Source of the DNA: Rhizobium halophilum | GTDB taxonomy: Bacteria > Pseudomonadota > Alphaproteobacteria > Rhizobiales > Rhizobiaceae | Reading direction: 5' to 3' | Assembly: GCF_021648825.1 (NCBI RefSeq) | Contig: NZ_JAKJHS010000005.1 | Location: 1-64,000, forward strand | Length of the DNA: 64,000 nucleotides | Shown here: positions 7,876 through 16,746 of the stretch, in pieces | Layout: every line of letters begins with the position of its first letter | Numbering within the stretch: the stretch's first letter is position 1 | Notes under the pieces: model-generated | The model's input: only the letters and a program-made list of their open reading frames with translations | Databases searched by the model: none | What the model was told of the DNA's origin: nothing | Translations under genes and position numbers: made by a program

Positions 7876-8625
7876 ATGTTTTCGGTCGTGGAATCACGCC
7901 GCCTGTATCATCAGGTGGCGGACCAGATGCGCAGCCTGATCGACAGCGGTGTCTTCACCGCTGGATCTCGGCTGCCGGCCGAGCGTGAGCTTGCCGAACT
8001 CCTTGCCGTCTCCCGTCCGACTGTTCGTGAAGCTCTCATCGTGCTGGAAGTGGAAGGTCGCGTCCACATCCGGATGGGATCAGGCGTTTATGTGTCCTCG
8101 CCTAGGCCGGTTTCCGTTCAATCCCCTTTGCCGGAAGTGGAGGCCGAAGGGCCTTTCGAACTTCTCAGGGCTCGAGCCATTGTGGAGTGTTCCATTGCGG
8201 AAGAAGCTGCCCGCGTAGTCCGGCCTGACCAGATTTCGGCGCTCGACGGCCTTCTCACCCGCATGGCCGAGAGTCTTAATGACCGGGCGGCGGCGCTGGC
8301 CTTGGACCGCGACTTCCACATCGCGGTCGCCGACATTCTGGATAATGGCACGCTGAACCGCTTCGTCGGCAGCATCCACGATCTGCGCATGACGCCGTAT
8401 TTCGAGAAGCTCGCAAGCTACTTCGAGAATCCGGAGACATGGCGGGCTGCCATGGAGGAGCATCGCGCCATCCGCGATGCCATTGCCGCCCGAGATCCAC
8501 AAGCTGCGCGCGCTGCCATGCGCGCGCATCTCGACCAGTCGCAGATCCGGCTGTCGGAGAGTTTCGGCGAGGAGCCGGCCGACAGCACGATACCCGCCGC
8601 ATGGAGGCGTGCCGGCGGAGAGTAA
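7876..8625 (+). CDS. GntR-family regulator, FadR subfamily (FCD domain)
   Basis: This 249-residue protein has an N-terminal winged helix (about residues 8-75: GSRLPAERELAELL and SRPTVREALIVLEVEGRV) and a C-terminal all-helical FCD ligand-binding domain. The FCD carries the usual metal-site residues: a D-x3-H pair in DRDFHIAVADI and later histidines in EEHRAIRD and MRAHLDQ. The ATG at 7876 is preceded by GGGAGG. It lies directly before, and on the same strand as, the TRAP and sugar-acid genes. It probably represses them until a sugar acid such as mannonate, fructuronate or the imported substrate binds. Confidence 0.88.
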   Translation: MFSVVESRRLYHQVADQMRSLIDSGVFTAGSRLPAERELAELLAVSRPTVREALIVLEVEGRVHIRMGSGVYVSSPRPVSVQSPLPEVEAEGPFELLRARAIVECSIAEEAARVVRPDQISALDGLLTRMAESLNDRAAALALDRDFHIAVADILDNGTLNRFVGSIHDLRMTPYFEKLASYFENPETWRAAMEEHRAIRDAIAARDPQAARAAMRAHLDQSQIRLSESFGEEPADSTIPAAWRRAGGE

Positions 8626-8659
8626 GCATGCCTTTTGACTTCAACCTGGGAGGAAGAAA

Positions 8660-9637
8660 ATGAAGTTGAAACTTACCACCATTCTCGGCGCAACGGCGGC
8701 CGTTCTGGTCTCGGCCATGGCGGCCCAGGCGCAGACTGCGCTGAAGTGGGCGCATGTCTACGAAACCTCCGAGCCGTTCCACACCGAGTCGGTCTGGGCG
8801 GCGGAGGAGATCGCCAAGCGCACCGACGGCCGCTACAAGATTGACGTCTTCCCGGCCTCGCAGCTCGGCAAGGAAGCCGACATCAACCAGGGCCTGAAGC
8901 TCGGCACTGTCGACATCATCATCTCCGGCTCGAGCTTCGCATCGCGCGAATATCCGCCGATCGGCGTCACCTACTACCCCTATATCTTCCGTAGTCCGAG
9001 CCACCTGATCGCCTACACCAAGAGCGACGTCTTCAAGAAGCTCGCGCAGGGGTATGAGGAAGCATCGGGCGGCAACCACATCACCGCCGTCACCTACTAC
9101 GGCACACGCCACACGACCTCGAACAAGCCGATCGAGAAGTGCGCCGACATGCAGGGCCTGAAGATCCGCGTTCCGGACGTCCCGGCTTACCTCGCCATGC
9201 CGCGCGCATGCGGCGCCAACACCACGCCGATCGCATTCGCGGAAGTCTATCTTGCGCTTCAGAACGGTACGGTCGAGGCGCAGGAAAACCCGCTGACGAC
9301 CATCGAGGCGAAGAAGTTCTACGAAGTCCAGAGCAATATCAGCCTGACCGGCCATATCGTCGACCACCTAAACACGGTCGTCTCCGGCATGCTGTGGTCG
9401 AAGCTGTCCGACGAGGACAAGCAGATCTTCACCGAGGTGATGCAGGAAGCCGCCGAGCGCAGCACCAAGATCATCGAAGAGCGCGAGAATGCACTGGTCG
9501 ACAAGTTCAAGGGCATGGGCATCACCGTAACGGAAGTGGACAAGTCGGACTTCGAGAAGGCCGTCCTCGACAAGGTGAGCTTCGAGGAGTTCGGCTACAA
9601 CAAGGAAGACTGGGAAGCCATCCGCGCCGTCCAGTAA
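8660..9637 (+). CDS. dctP: TRAP transporter substrate-binding protein (DctP family)
   Basis: This 325-residue periplasmic binding protein starts with a clear signal peptide cleaved after AMAAQA near residue 24. The DctP hallmarks are present: the GLKIRVPDV segment with Arg170, which in this family salt-bridges the carboxylate of the ligand, and NPLTTIE with Asn210. This implies an organic-acid ligand, and the neighbouring enzymes point to a six-carbon sugar acid. The ATG is preceded by GGGAGGAAGAAA. A strong hairpin follows the stop and probably raises the amount of binding protein relative to the membrane subunits. Confidence 0.92.
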   Translation: MKLKLTTILGATAAVLVSAMAAQAQTALKWAHVYETSEPFHTESVWAAEEIAKRTDGRYKIDVFPASQLGKEADINQGLKLGTVDIIISGSSFASREYPPIGVTYYPYIFRSPSHLIAYTKSDVFKKLAQGYEEASGGNHITAVTYYGTRHTTSNKPIEKCADMQGLKIRVPDVPAYLAMPRACGANTTPIAFAEVYLALQNGTVEAQENPLTTIEAKKFYEVQSNISLTGHIVDHLNTVVSGMLWSKLSDEDKQIFTEVMQEAAERSTKIIEERENALVDKFKGMGITVTEVDKSDFEKAVLDKVSFEEFGYNKEDWEAIRAVQ

Positions 9638-9647
9638 TCACGCGGAA

Positions 9648-9676
9648 CGAGCGCCCGGTGAACCGCCGGGCGCTCG
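9648..9676 (+). terminator. Intra-operon hairpin between dctP and dctQ
   Basis: CGAGCGCCCGG (9648-9658) pairs perfectly with CCGGGCGCTCG (9666-9676) around a 7-base loop. There is no T-run, so it is better read as an mRNA-stabilising or partial-attenuation hairpin than as an operon end. Confidence 0.7.
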
Positions 9677-9706
9677 TCGCTTCTTAAGGACCGGCGGAGG
9701 ATTTCT

Positions 9707-10279
9707 ATGCAGAACCAACATCACGCGCCCATCAGCGTCGAGGAAATGGCACACGCCTTCGAGGAGGAGGTGCGCCCGGTGGACCTCTCGCCTTATGCGG
9801 TGGAGGACTGGTTTAATATGGCCGTCTTCTGGGTGATGGCGATCTGCGTCTTCCTGCAGTTCTTCACCCGCTATGCCTTGAACAACAGCTTGGCCTGGAC
9901 GGAAGAGATCGCGGCCAACTGCCTGGTTGTCATCGTCTTCATGGGGTCCGTGATGTGCGTGCGCATGTGCCGGCACATCACGGTCGACATTCTCTACCGC
10001 TTCCTGCCGCGCAAGGCAGGCCGCATGCTCGAGCTCCTGGTCGACCTCATCGTCATTGGCTTCTTCGCCTACACGACCTGGCTGATGTGGCGCTATATCG
10101 CCATCGTCGGCAATGAGCGCATGGTGACGGTCAACCTGCCGCGCGGCTACGTCTTCTATACTGTCTTCGCCGCCTTCGCGCTGATGCTGGCGCGCTCGGT
10201 GCAGAACTTCATCAAGGACATGATCAACGACAAGACGGTTCGCGAGAAGGCGAACGAAACCGGCGTTCAGGGGGGCTGA
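9707..10279 (+). CDS. dctQ: TRAP transporter small permease (DctQ family)
   Basis: This 190-residue inner-membrane protein has four predicted helices, as expected for the small membrane subunit of a TRAP carrier. Family features are an FTRYALNNSLAWTEEIA stretch after the first helix, the RHITVDILYR loop, and the SVQNF tail of the last helix. An acidic N-terminal extension of about 40 residues precedes the first helix. It is followed after 3 bp by the large permease gene. Confidence 0.9.
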   Translation: MQNQHHAPISVEEMAHAFEEEVRPVDLSPYAVEDWFNMAVFWVMAICVFLQFFTRYALNNSLAWTEEIAANCLVVIVFMGSVMCVRMCRHITVDILYRFLPRKAGRMLELLVDLIVIGFFAYTTWLMWRYIAIVGNERMVTVNLPRGYVFYTVFAAFALMLARSVQNFIKDMINDKTVREKANETGVQGG

Positions 10280-10282
10280 CCA

Positions 10283-11689
10283 GTGCTGCTTCTCATAGGC
10301 TCGTTCCTGGCGCTGATGATCGTCGGCGCACCCATCGCCGTGTCTCTCGGCGTCTCCTCTCTCCTCTATCTCGTGATCTACGGCGTCGCCCCCGACATCA
10401 TTGCGGCGCAGCGGATGATTGCCGGCGTGGAAAGTTTCCCGCTGATCGCCGTGCCCTTCTTCATCCTCGTAGGCAACCTGATGAACATCGCCGGCGTCAC
10501 GGGCCGCATCTATTCCTTCGCGCTGGCGCTCGTCGGCTGGATGAAGGGTGGGTTGGCGCAGGTCAACATCATCGGTTCGGTCGTCTTCTCCGGCATGTCG
10601 GGCACGGCACTTGCGGATGCCGCCGGTATCGGCACGATCGAGATCAAGGCGATGAAGGACCACGGCTATCCGGTGGAGGCGGCCGTCGGGGTTACCGCGG
10701 CCTCCGCCACGCTTGGCCCGATCTTCCCGCCGTCGCTGCCCTTCGTCATCTACGGCATGATGGCAAACGTCTCCATCGGTGCGCTGTTCATGGCAGGCAT
10801 CCTGCCGGGCCTCGTGATGACGGGCCTGATGATGCTGACCGTCTTCATCTTCGCCCATCGCAAGGGTTGGGGTTCCGATACGCCCTTCGAACTGCGCCGG
10901 CTGGCAGGGGCATCGCTTGAGATCCTCATCGTTCTCTCCTTCCCGGCCGCGGTCTATCTGCTGATCCTGGCTGGCCTCTCCATCAACATTGCAGTGCTGA
11001 TCGCGCTCGTCGCGCTCGTGGCAGTCGACTGGTACTTCGATTTCTCCGCCGTGATGGCGCTGCTGACGCCGGTTCTCCTGATCGGCGGCATGACCATGGG
11101 CTGGTTCACGCCGACGGAAGCAGCCGTGGCCGCCGTGATTTGGTCTCTCTTCCTCGGCTTGGTGCGTTATCGGACAATGACGCTGCGCACGCTCGCAAAG
11201 GCGAGCTTCGACACGATCGAGACCACGGCCTCGGTCTTGTTCATCGTTACCACAGCCTCGATCTTTGCATGGCTCCTGACGGTCAGCCAGGCGGCCCAGC
11301 TGTTCTCCGACTTCATGTTCTCCCTGACGGACAACTGGTGGACCTTTCTGATCATCGTCAACATCCTCCTGTTGATTGTCGGTGCCTTCCTCGATACCAT
11401 CGCGGCGATCAGCATCCTCGTGCCGATCCTGATGCCGATTGCCGCCCGTTACGGCATCGATCCGGTGCACATGGGGCTGATCTTCACACTGAACCTGATG
11501 ATCGGTCTCCTGACGCCGCCGGTCGGCATGGTGCTCTTCGTGCTCTCGCGCATATCGAAGCTCTCGGTTGAGAGAACCACGATGGCAATCCTGCCGTGGA
11601 TGATCCCGCTCTTCGTCGCCCTGCTGCTGATCACCTTCATACCGGCGATCACCCTCTGGCTGCCGACCCAGCTTGGTCTGCTGCGATAG
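10283..11689 (+). CDS. dctM: TRAP transporter large permease (DctM family)
   Basis: This 468-residue polytopic protein forms the sodium-driven transport channel of the TRAP system. It contains the family's GMSGTALADAAGIGTIEIKA segment and the TAASATLGPIFPPS motif, with mirrored elements late in the protein (MIGLLTPPVGMVLF). It starts at GTG 10283, three bases after dctQ. At 468 residues it is longer than the usual 425-430, the surplus being in the middle hydrophobic section. It works with DctP and DctQ in the uptake of a sugar acid. Confidence 0.92.
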   Translation: MLLLIGSFLALMIVGAPIAVSLGVSSLLYLVIYGVAPDIIAAQRMIAGVESFPLIAVPFFILVGNLMNIAGVTGRIYSFALALVGWMKGGLAQVNIIGSVVFSGMSGTALADAAGIGTIEIKAMKDHGYPVEAAVGVTAASATLGPIFPPSLPFVIYGMMANVSIGALFMAGILPGLVMTGLMMLTVFIFAHRKGWGSDTPFELRRLAGASLEILIVLSFPAAVYLLILAGLSINIAVLIALVALVAVDWYFDFSAVMALLTPVLLIGGMTMGWFTPTEAAVAAVIWSLFLGLVRYRTMTLRTLAKASFDTIETTASVLFIVTTASIFAWLLTVSQAAQLFSDFMFSLTDNWWTFLIIVNILLLIVGAFLDTIAAISILVPILMPIAARYGIDPVHMGLIFTLNLMIGLLTPPVGMVLFVLSRISKLSVERTTMAILPWMIPLFVALLLITFIPAITLWLPTQLGLLR

Positions 11690-11698
11690 GAGCGTGTG

Positions 11699-12742
11699 AT
11701 GCTGGCACGGATTGCCCGGTTGTACGGGCAGCGGGATTTGAAGGTGGAGGAAGTGGAAGTCGGCGCGCCAGGGGAAGGCGAAGTGCTGCTGAAGATGGCG
11801 GCGGGCGGCATTTGCGGCTCTGATCTGCACTACTATCAGGACGGCGGCTTCGGCCCGGTGCGGGTACGCGAGCCGATCATTCCCGGGCATGAAGCCGCCG
11901 GCCATGTGGAAGCGTTGGGCGCTGGCGTGTCGGGTCTTGCAGTAGGACAACTCGTCGCCGTCAATCCCAGCCAGCCCTGCGGCCACTGCCGCTTCTGCCG
12001 CCATGATCTGCCGATCCACTGCCTGAACATGCAATTCATGGGCAGCGCCATGCGGCTGCCGCACGCTCAGGGCATGTTTCGCGACTGGCTGGTGGTGCCG
12101 GCGGCGCAATGTCTCCCTGTCGGCGAGATGGTTACGGCAGGGGAGGCCGCCTGTGCTGAACCGCTGGCAGTCTGCCTGCATGCGGTGGCGCGCGCCGGTG
12201 ACTTGCAAGGCAAGCGCGTGCTCGTCACCGGAGCCGGACCGATCGGCGTGCTGACAATCGCCGCCGCCCGACATGCCGGTGCGGCGGAAATAATCGTGAC
12301 GGATCTGACCGATGCCGCGCTGGAGCGTGGGCGCACCATGGGCGCTACAGGAACGATCAATGTCGCGACCGATGCCGGTGAACTATCGGCCTTCGAGGCG
12401 GACAAGGGCTATTTCGACGTCGCCTTCGAGTGCTCGGCGGCAGTGCCGGCGATCCGAAGTGCGATTGCAACCGTCCGGCCGCGCGGCCTCATTGTCCAGG
12501 TTGGGGTCACCGGCGATGCGGCAGTGCCGATCAATGCGCTGGTCGGCAAGGAACTGCACTGGATCGGCACGCAGCGCTTCGATAAAGAGTTCGCACAGGC
12601 GGCAGATTTGATCGGACGTCGGGAGATCGACGTGCGCCCAATTATCTCCCACGGTTTTGCGATCTCAGATGCCGTAGCGGCATTCGAGCAGGCAGGCGAT
12701 CGTTCCGCCGCCTGCAAGGTTCAAATTACGTTTTTCTCCTGA
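11699..12742 (+). CDS. Zinc-dependent sugar-acid dehydrogenase (L-idonate/L-gulonate 5-dehydrogenase-like)
   Basis: This is a 347-residue medium-chain alcohol dehydrogenase. Catalytic zinc ligands are visible in GGICGSDLHYY and PGHEAAGHVE, the structural zinc Cys4 in QPCGHCRFCRHDLPIHC, and the Rossmann glycine motif in VTGAGPIGVL. The overall match is to L-idonate 5-dehydrogenase. Placed between a TRAP transporter and uxuA/uxuB, it would oxidise C5 of L-gulonate or L-idonate, giving fructuronate or 5-ketogluconate; the UxuB/UxuA pair favours fructuronate. ATG 11699 is preferred over the overlapping GTG 11696 because AGGAGCG lies upstream. It follows dctM by 9 bp. Confidence 0.85.
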   Translation: MLARIARLYGQRDLKVEEVEVGAPGEGEVLLKMAAGGICGSDLHYYQDGGFGPVRVREPIIPGHEAAGHVEALGAGVSGLAVGQLVAVNPSQPCGHCRFCRHDLPIHCLNMQFMGSAMRLPHAQGMFRDWLVVPAAQCLPVGEMVTAGEAACAEPLAVCLHAVARAGDLQGKRVLVTGAGPIGVLTIAAARHAGAAEIIVTDLTDAALERGRTMGATGTINVATDAGELSAFEADKGYFDVAFECSAAVPAIRSAIATVRPRGLIVQVGVTGDAAVPINALVGKELHWIGTQRFDKEFAQAADLIGRREIDVRPIISHGFAISDAVAAFEQAGDRSAACKVQITFFS

Positions 12743-12751
12743 GGAGTTTTC

Positions 12752-13948
12752 ATGCGGCATACGTGGCGGTGGTTCGGCCCGGTCGACAAGGTAAGTGTGG
12801 AGGATGCGGCCCAGGCCGGCGCAAAAGGCATCGTCAGTGCCCTGCATCACATCCCGACCGGAGATGTCTGGTCGGTTGAGGAAATCGCCAAGCGGCATGA
12901 TGCGATCAAGGCGGGCGGCCTTTTCTGGGATGTGGTGGAAAGCGTACCGGTCTCCGAAAGCATCAAGACGCAGACCGGTGACTGGCGCCAGCATATTAGC
13001 AACTGGCAGGAGACGCTTCGCAGGCTTTCGGCCAGCGGCATCCGCACCGTCTGCTACAACTTCATGCCGGTGCTGGACTGGACCCGTACGGATCTTCGCT
13101 GGCCGACCCGCCACGGGGCTCGCGCGATGCGCTTCGACCTGATCGATTTCGTCGCCTTCGACATTCATCTGCTGGAACGGCCGGGTGCAGCGGACGACTA
13201 TGACGAGGGCATCTGCGAACAAGCCGCCAAGCGCTTCGCAGAAATGCCGGAGGACCGGCGCACAGCGCTTTCCAAAAATGTGGGCGCCGGCCTGCCGGGC
13301 TCGGCCGACGGCTACACGCTGCCGCAGCTGCGCGATCATCTGGCGACCTATGACGGCATCAGTCGCGAAAAGCTGCAACAGCATCTGGTGGACTTTCTCT
13401 CCGAAGTGACGCCGGTCGCCGAAGCGGTCGGCATCAACATCTGCGCCCACCCGGACGATCCGCCATGGGCGCTGCTTGGCCTGCCGCGCATCCTTTCCAC
13501 CGAGGCCGACTACCTCCACATGCTGAACGCGGTAGACAGCCGGGCGAACGGCGTCACCTTCTGCACGGGTTCACTCGGCGCCCGCGGCGACAACGACCTG
13601 CCGGCCATGGCGAAGCGGGTTGCCCCGCGCATCCACTTCGTTCACCTGCGCAACGTCCATCGGGACGAGGAAGCGACCCCTTGCTCCTTCTTCGAGGACG
13701 AGCACCTGGAGGGGCACACCGACATGGTCGCGGTCATCGCGGAACTTCTCGCCGAGGAAAAGCGCAGGAAGGCGGAGGGCCGGGAGGATCACGAGATCCC
13801 GATGCGCCCCGACCACGGTCAGGAGATCCTCGACGATCTCACTCGCGGCGCCCAGCCCGGCTATCCTGCGATCGGCCGGCTGAAGGGCCTTGCCGAACTG
13901 CGCGGCATCGAACGCGCATTGTCCCACGCCAGATACGGATTGTCGTGA
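12752..13948 (+). CDS. uxuA: D-mannonate dehydratase
   Basis: This 398-residue protein is full-length UxuA (E. coli form 394 residues). It removes water from D-mannonate to give 2-keto-3-deoxygluconate (KDG). Characteristic segments are the N-terminal RHTWRWFGPVD, the GIVSALHHIPTG strand, YNFMPVLDWTRTDL, the metal-site region NICAHPDDPP, and HFVHLRNV. It is a TIM-barrel fold needing a divalent metal. It starts 9 bp after the dehydrogenase gene (GAGGAG upstream), and its TGA nearly touches the start of uxuB. It is part of one transcript with the TRAP genes. Confidence 0.95.
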   Translation: MRHTWRWFGPVDKVSVEDAAQAGAKGIVSALHHIPTGDVWSVEEIAKRHDAIKAGGLFWDVVESVPVSESIKTQTGDWRQHISNWQETLRRLSASGIRTVCYNFMPVLDWTRTDLRWPTRHGARAMRFDLIDFVAFDIHLLERPGAADDYDEGICEQAAKRFAEMPEDRRTALSKNVGAGLPGSADGYTLPQLRDHLATYDGISREKLQQHLVDFLSEVTPVAEAVGINICAHPDDPPWALLGLPRILSTEADYLHMLNAVDSRANGVTFCTGSLGARGDNDLPAMAKRVAPRIHFVHLRNVHRDEEATPCSFFEDEHLEGHTDMVAVIAELLAEEKRRKAEGREDHEIPMRPDHGQEILDDLTRGAQPGYPAIGRLKGLAELRGIERALSHARYGLS

Positions 13949-13950
13949 TC

Positions 13951-15366
13951 ATGGAAAGACTGTCAGCCTCGACCTCGCTCGCCGATACCGTCGTCAAGCC
14001 CGCCTTCGACCCGAAAACGCTGAAGCCTGGCATCCTGCATATAGGGCTTGGTGCCTTCCACCGCGCGCACCAGGCCGTTTACAACGATCTTGCGCTTGCC
14101 AAGGAGCCGGGCGACTGGGGCATTGTCGGCGTCAGCCTGCGCTCGCTCGACATCGTTCGGGACCTGCGGGCGCAGGACCATCTCTATTCCGTCGTGACCC
14201 GCAGTGGTGCCGGTGAAAGCGTGCAGGTGGTCGGCTCCGTCGTTCGTGGCATTTCGGCGGTGGAGGACCGCGACGAACTGCTGGCGCTGCTCGTCGATCC
14301 GGCGATCAAGATCGTCACGATTACCGTGACGGAAAAAGCCTACGGGCTCGATCCAAGCACCGGCGGCCTGGACCGCAACCATCCGGCAGTGGCCGCCGAT
14401 CTCGCCAATCCGACCGCACCCGTCGGCGTCATCGGCTATATCGTCGAGGGCCTCGCCCGCCGTCATGCGGCAGGGCAGGAGCCCTTCACCGTTCTCTGCT
14501 GCGATAACCTGCCGACCAATGGCCGGATCGTCCGCCGTCTGGTGATCGAGATGGCTGGCGCGCGCGATCCGGCGCTGGCGAACTGGATCACCGGCCATGG
14601 CGCTTTCCCGTCGAGCATGGTGGATCGCATCGTGCCGGCCGCAACCGACGAGGGCCGGGCACGCGCGGCGGAGATGCTGGGCGCCGAGGATGCACTGTCG
14701 CTCGAAACCGAACCCTTCATGCAATGGGTGATCGAGGACCACTTCATCGCCGGCCATCCGGCATGGGACAAGGCCGGCGCGCTCTTCGTCGACGATGTCG
14801 AACCCTACGAGAAGATGAAGCTGCGCCTCCTCAACGGCGCCCACTCCATGATTGCCTATCTCGGCCAGCTGAAGGGGTTGGAGTATGTGCGCGACGTCAT
14901 GGCCGTTCCGGAGTATCGTGACCTGGCGCGCCGGCACATGCAGTCTGCACGCAAGACGCTGGACCCGGTGCCGGGCATCGATCTCGACCAGTATATTAAC
15001 CAGCTGATCGAGCGCTTCGAGAACCCCACGATCGCCCACCGGACAAAGCAGATCGCCATGGACGGCAGTCAGAAGCTGCCGCAGAGGCTGTTCGCGGGCA
15101 CGGCCGAGGCCCTTGCCGAAGGCGAGGACGTCGACACGGCGGCACTCGCGACCGCGCTGTGGATCGCTTATGCCAGGCGAACGCCGGACATCGACGATCC
15201 GCGACGGGAGGAATTGCGTCGTGCAGCAGCCGAGCCGACCGGCGCTGATGCCTCGGCTCCCTTCTTCGCGCTGCCGGGGCTCTTCCCGCAGGCGCTGATC
15301 GACAACCGAGAATGGCGCGACCGGGTGAACGCCAAGCTGGCGGAGATCGAGGCGGGACAGGTCTGA
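13951..15366 (+). CDS. uxuB: D-fructuronate reductase / mannitol dehydrogenase family
   Basis: This 471-residue NAD-dependent polyol dehydrogenase of the UxuB/mannitol-2-dehydrogenase family reduces fructuronate to mannonate. It shows the N-terminal GLGAFHRAHQAVY nucleotide-binding segment, the TEKAYGL strand, and the active-site KLRLLNGAHSMIAYLG motif with its conserved Lys, Asn and His. ATG 13951 follows the uxuA stop by two bases. An in-frame GTG at 13945 that overlaps the stop is possible. The gene closes the operon, before a bidirectional terminator. The enzyme could alternatively reduce tagaturonate or act on mannitol; the uxuA partner favours fructuronate. Confidence 0.88.
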   Translation: MERLSASTSLADTVVKPAFDPKTLKPGILHIGLGAFHRAHQAVYNDLALAKEPGDWGIVGVSLRSLDIVRDLRAQDHLYSVVTRSGAGESVQVVGSVVRGISAVEDRDELLALLVDPAIKIVTITVTEKAYGLDPSTGGLDRNHPAVAADLANPTAPVGVIGYIVEGLARRHAAGQEPFTVLCCDNLPTNGRIVRRLVIEMAGARDPALANWITGHGAFPSSMVDRIVPAATDEGRARAAEMLGAEDALSLETEPFMQWVIEDHFIAGHPAWDKAGALFVDDVEPYEKMKLRLLNGAHSMIAYLGQLKGLEYVRDVMAVPEYRDLARRHMQSARKTLDPVPGIDLDQYINQLIERFENPTIAHRTKQIAMDGSQKLPQRLFAGTAEALAEGEDVDTAALATALWIAYARRTPDIDDPRREELRRAAAEPTGADASAPFFALPGLFPQALIDNREWRDRVNAKLAEIEAGQV

Positions 15367-15387
15367 GTTGACATCCGACCACTAACG

Positions 15388-15426
15388 AAAAGCCCCTCGC
15401 TCCGATCGGATCGAGGGGCTTTCTTT
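15388..15426. terminator. Bidirectional rho-independent terminator
   Basis: AAAGCCCCTCG and CGAGGGGCTTT form a perfect stem with A-rich and T-rich flanks on both sides, between convergent uxuB (plus) and the fuconate dehydratase gene (minus). Confidence 0.92.
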
Positions 15427-15443
15427 TTCTTGCTGAACGGTGA

Positions 15444-16721
15444 TTAACCTCGGAACGTATATTCCGCGATCGATGCCGGCTTCATCTCGATGGAGAAACC
15501 GGGGCGTGACGGCGGCATGTAGGCGGCGTCCTGGATGACGCAGGGGTCGACGAAGTGCTCGTGCAGGTGGTCGACATATTCGATTACACGACCTTCCTTG
15601 GTGCCGGAGACGGCAAGGTAGTCGATCATCGAGAGGTGCTGGACATATTCGCACAAGCCGACGCCGCCGGCATGCGGCCAGACGGGCAGGTTGTACTTGG
15701 CCGCGATCAGCAGCACCGCCAGCACTTCGTTGAGGCCGCCCATGCGGCAGGAATCGATCTGAACGATGTCGATCGCACCTTCAGCGATGAACTGCTTGAA
15801 CATGATGCGGTTCTGGCACATCTCGCCGGTGGCGACCTTCACGGGACCGATCGCCTGACGGATCTTGCGATGGCCGGCGACGTCGTCGGGGCTGGTGGGC
15901 TCCTCGATGAAGAAGGGATTGGCAAAGGCAAGCTTCTTCACCCAGTCGATCGCCTGGTCGACTTCCCAGACCTGATTGGCATCGATCATCAGGTAGCGGT
16001 CGGGACCGATCACTTCACGGGCGATGGTCAGCCGGCGGATATCGTCTTCAAGGTCGCGACCGACCTTCATCTTGACGTGGTTGAAGCCAGCATCCACGGC
16101 TTCCTGGCAAAGGCGGCGGAGCTTCTCTTCAGGATAGCCGAGCCAGCCGGCGGAGGTCGTGTAGCAGGCATAGCCTTCCTGCTTCAGCGTGGCGATGCGT
16201 TCGGCCTTGCCGGCCTCAGCCTTCTTGAGAATGGCGACGGCCTCGTGCCGCGTCAGCACGTCGGTGAGGTAGCGGAAGTCGACGATGTCGGCGATTTCTT
16301 CCGCCGAGAGTTCGGACACCAGCTGCCAGACCGGCTTGCCCTGCTGCTTGGCGAGAAGATCCCAGAAGGCGTTGACGACGGCGCCGGTCGCAAGGTGCAT
16401 GGCGCCCTTGTCCGGTCCAATCCAGCGGAGCTGGCTGTCACTCGTCAGGTGCCGCCAGAACTTGCCTGGGTTCTGGCGGAAGGCGCCGAGATCCTGCCCT
16501 ACCACGAGATGCCGCATCGCCTCGATTGCCATGCAGCAGATGTCGTTGCCTCGGCCGATGGTGAAGGTCAGGCCGTGGCCTGCCAGCCCGTCCATATCGG
16601 TATCGAGGATGACATAGGCTGCCGAATAATCAGGATCCGGGTTCATCGCATCGGAGCCATCCAGGCTTTGGGAGGTCGGAAAGCGCAGATCGAAGACGCG
16701 AAGATCGGTGATGCGGGTCAT
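15444..16721 (-). CDS. L-fuconate dehydratase (enolase superfamily)
   Basis: This 425-residue member of the mandelate-racemase side of the enolase superfamily matches L-fuconate dehydratase. It converts L-fuconate to 2-keto-3-deoxy-L-fuconate. Catalytic features in order are the KxK motif in HVKMKVGRD, metal-ligand Asp in LMIDANQVWE, Glu in FFIEEPT, Glu in VATGEMCQN, and the general-acid His in VWPHAGGVGL. ATG 16721 is chosen because it gives the family start MTRITDLRVFDLRFPTS; the longer open frame upstream is not family-like. It is the last gene of the fucose operon, 25 bp after the dehydrogenase gene. Confidence 0.92.
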   Translation of the reverse strand: MTRITDLRVFDLRFPTSQSLDGSDAMNPDPDYSAAYVILDTDMDGLAGHGLTFTIGRGNDICCMAIEAMRHLVVGQDLGAFRQNPGKFWRHLTSDSQLRWIGPDKGAMHLATGAVVNAFWDLLAKQQGKPVWQLVSELSAEEIADIVDFRYLTDVLTRHEAVAILKKAEAGKAERIATLKQEGYACYTTSAGWLGYPEEKLRRLCQEAVDAGFNHVKMKVGRDLEDDIRRLTIAREVIGPDRYLMIDANQVWEVDQAIDWVKKLAFANPFFIEEPTSPDDVAGHRKIRQAIGPVKVATGEMCQNRIMFKQFIAEGAIDIVQIDSCRMGGLNEVLAVLLIAAKYNLPVWPHAGGVGLCEYVQHLSMIDYLAVSGTKEGRVIEYVDHLHEHFVDPCVIQDAAYMPPSRPGFSIEMKPASIAEYTFRG

Positions 16722-16746
16722 GGCAATCTCTGTGGTGGAATGGATG

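Noticed and set aside
9638..12274. Very long (878-codon) minus-strand open frame
   Set aside because: It is antisense to the TRAP permease genes and the dehydrogenase, has a His/Asp/Arg-rich nonsense composition, and is explained by GC-rich codon bias on the real strand.
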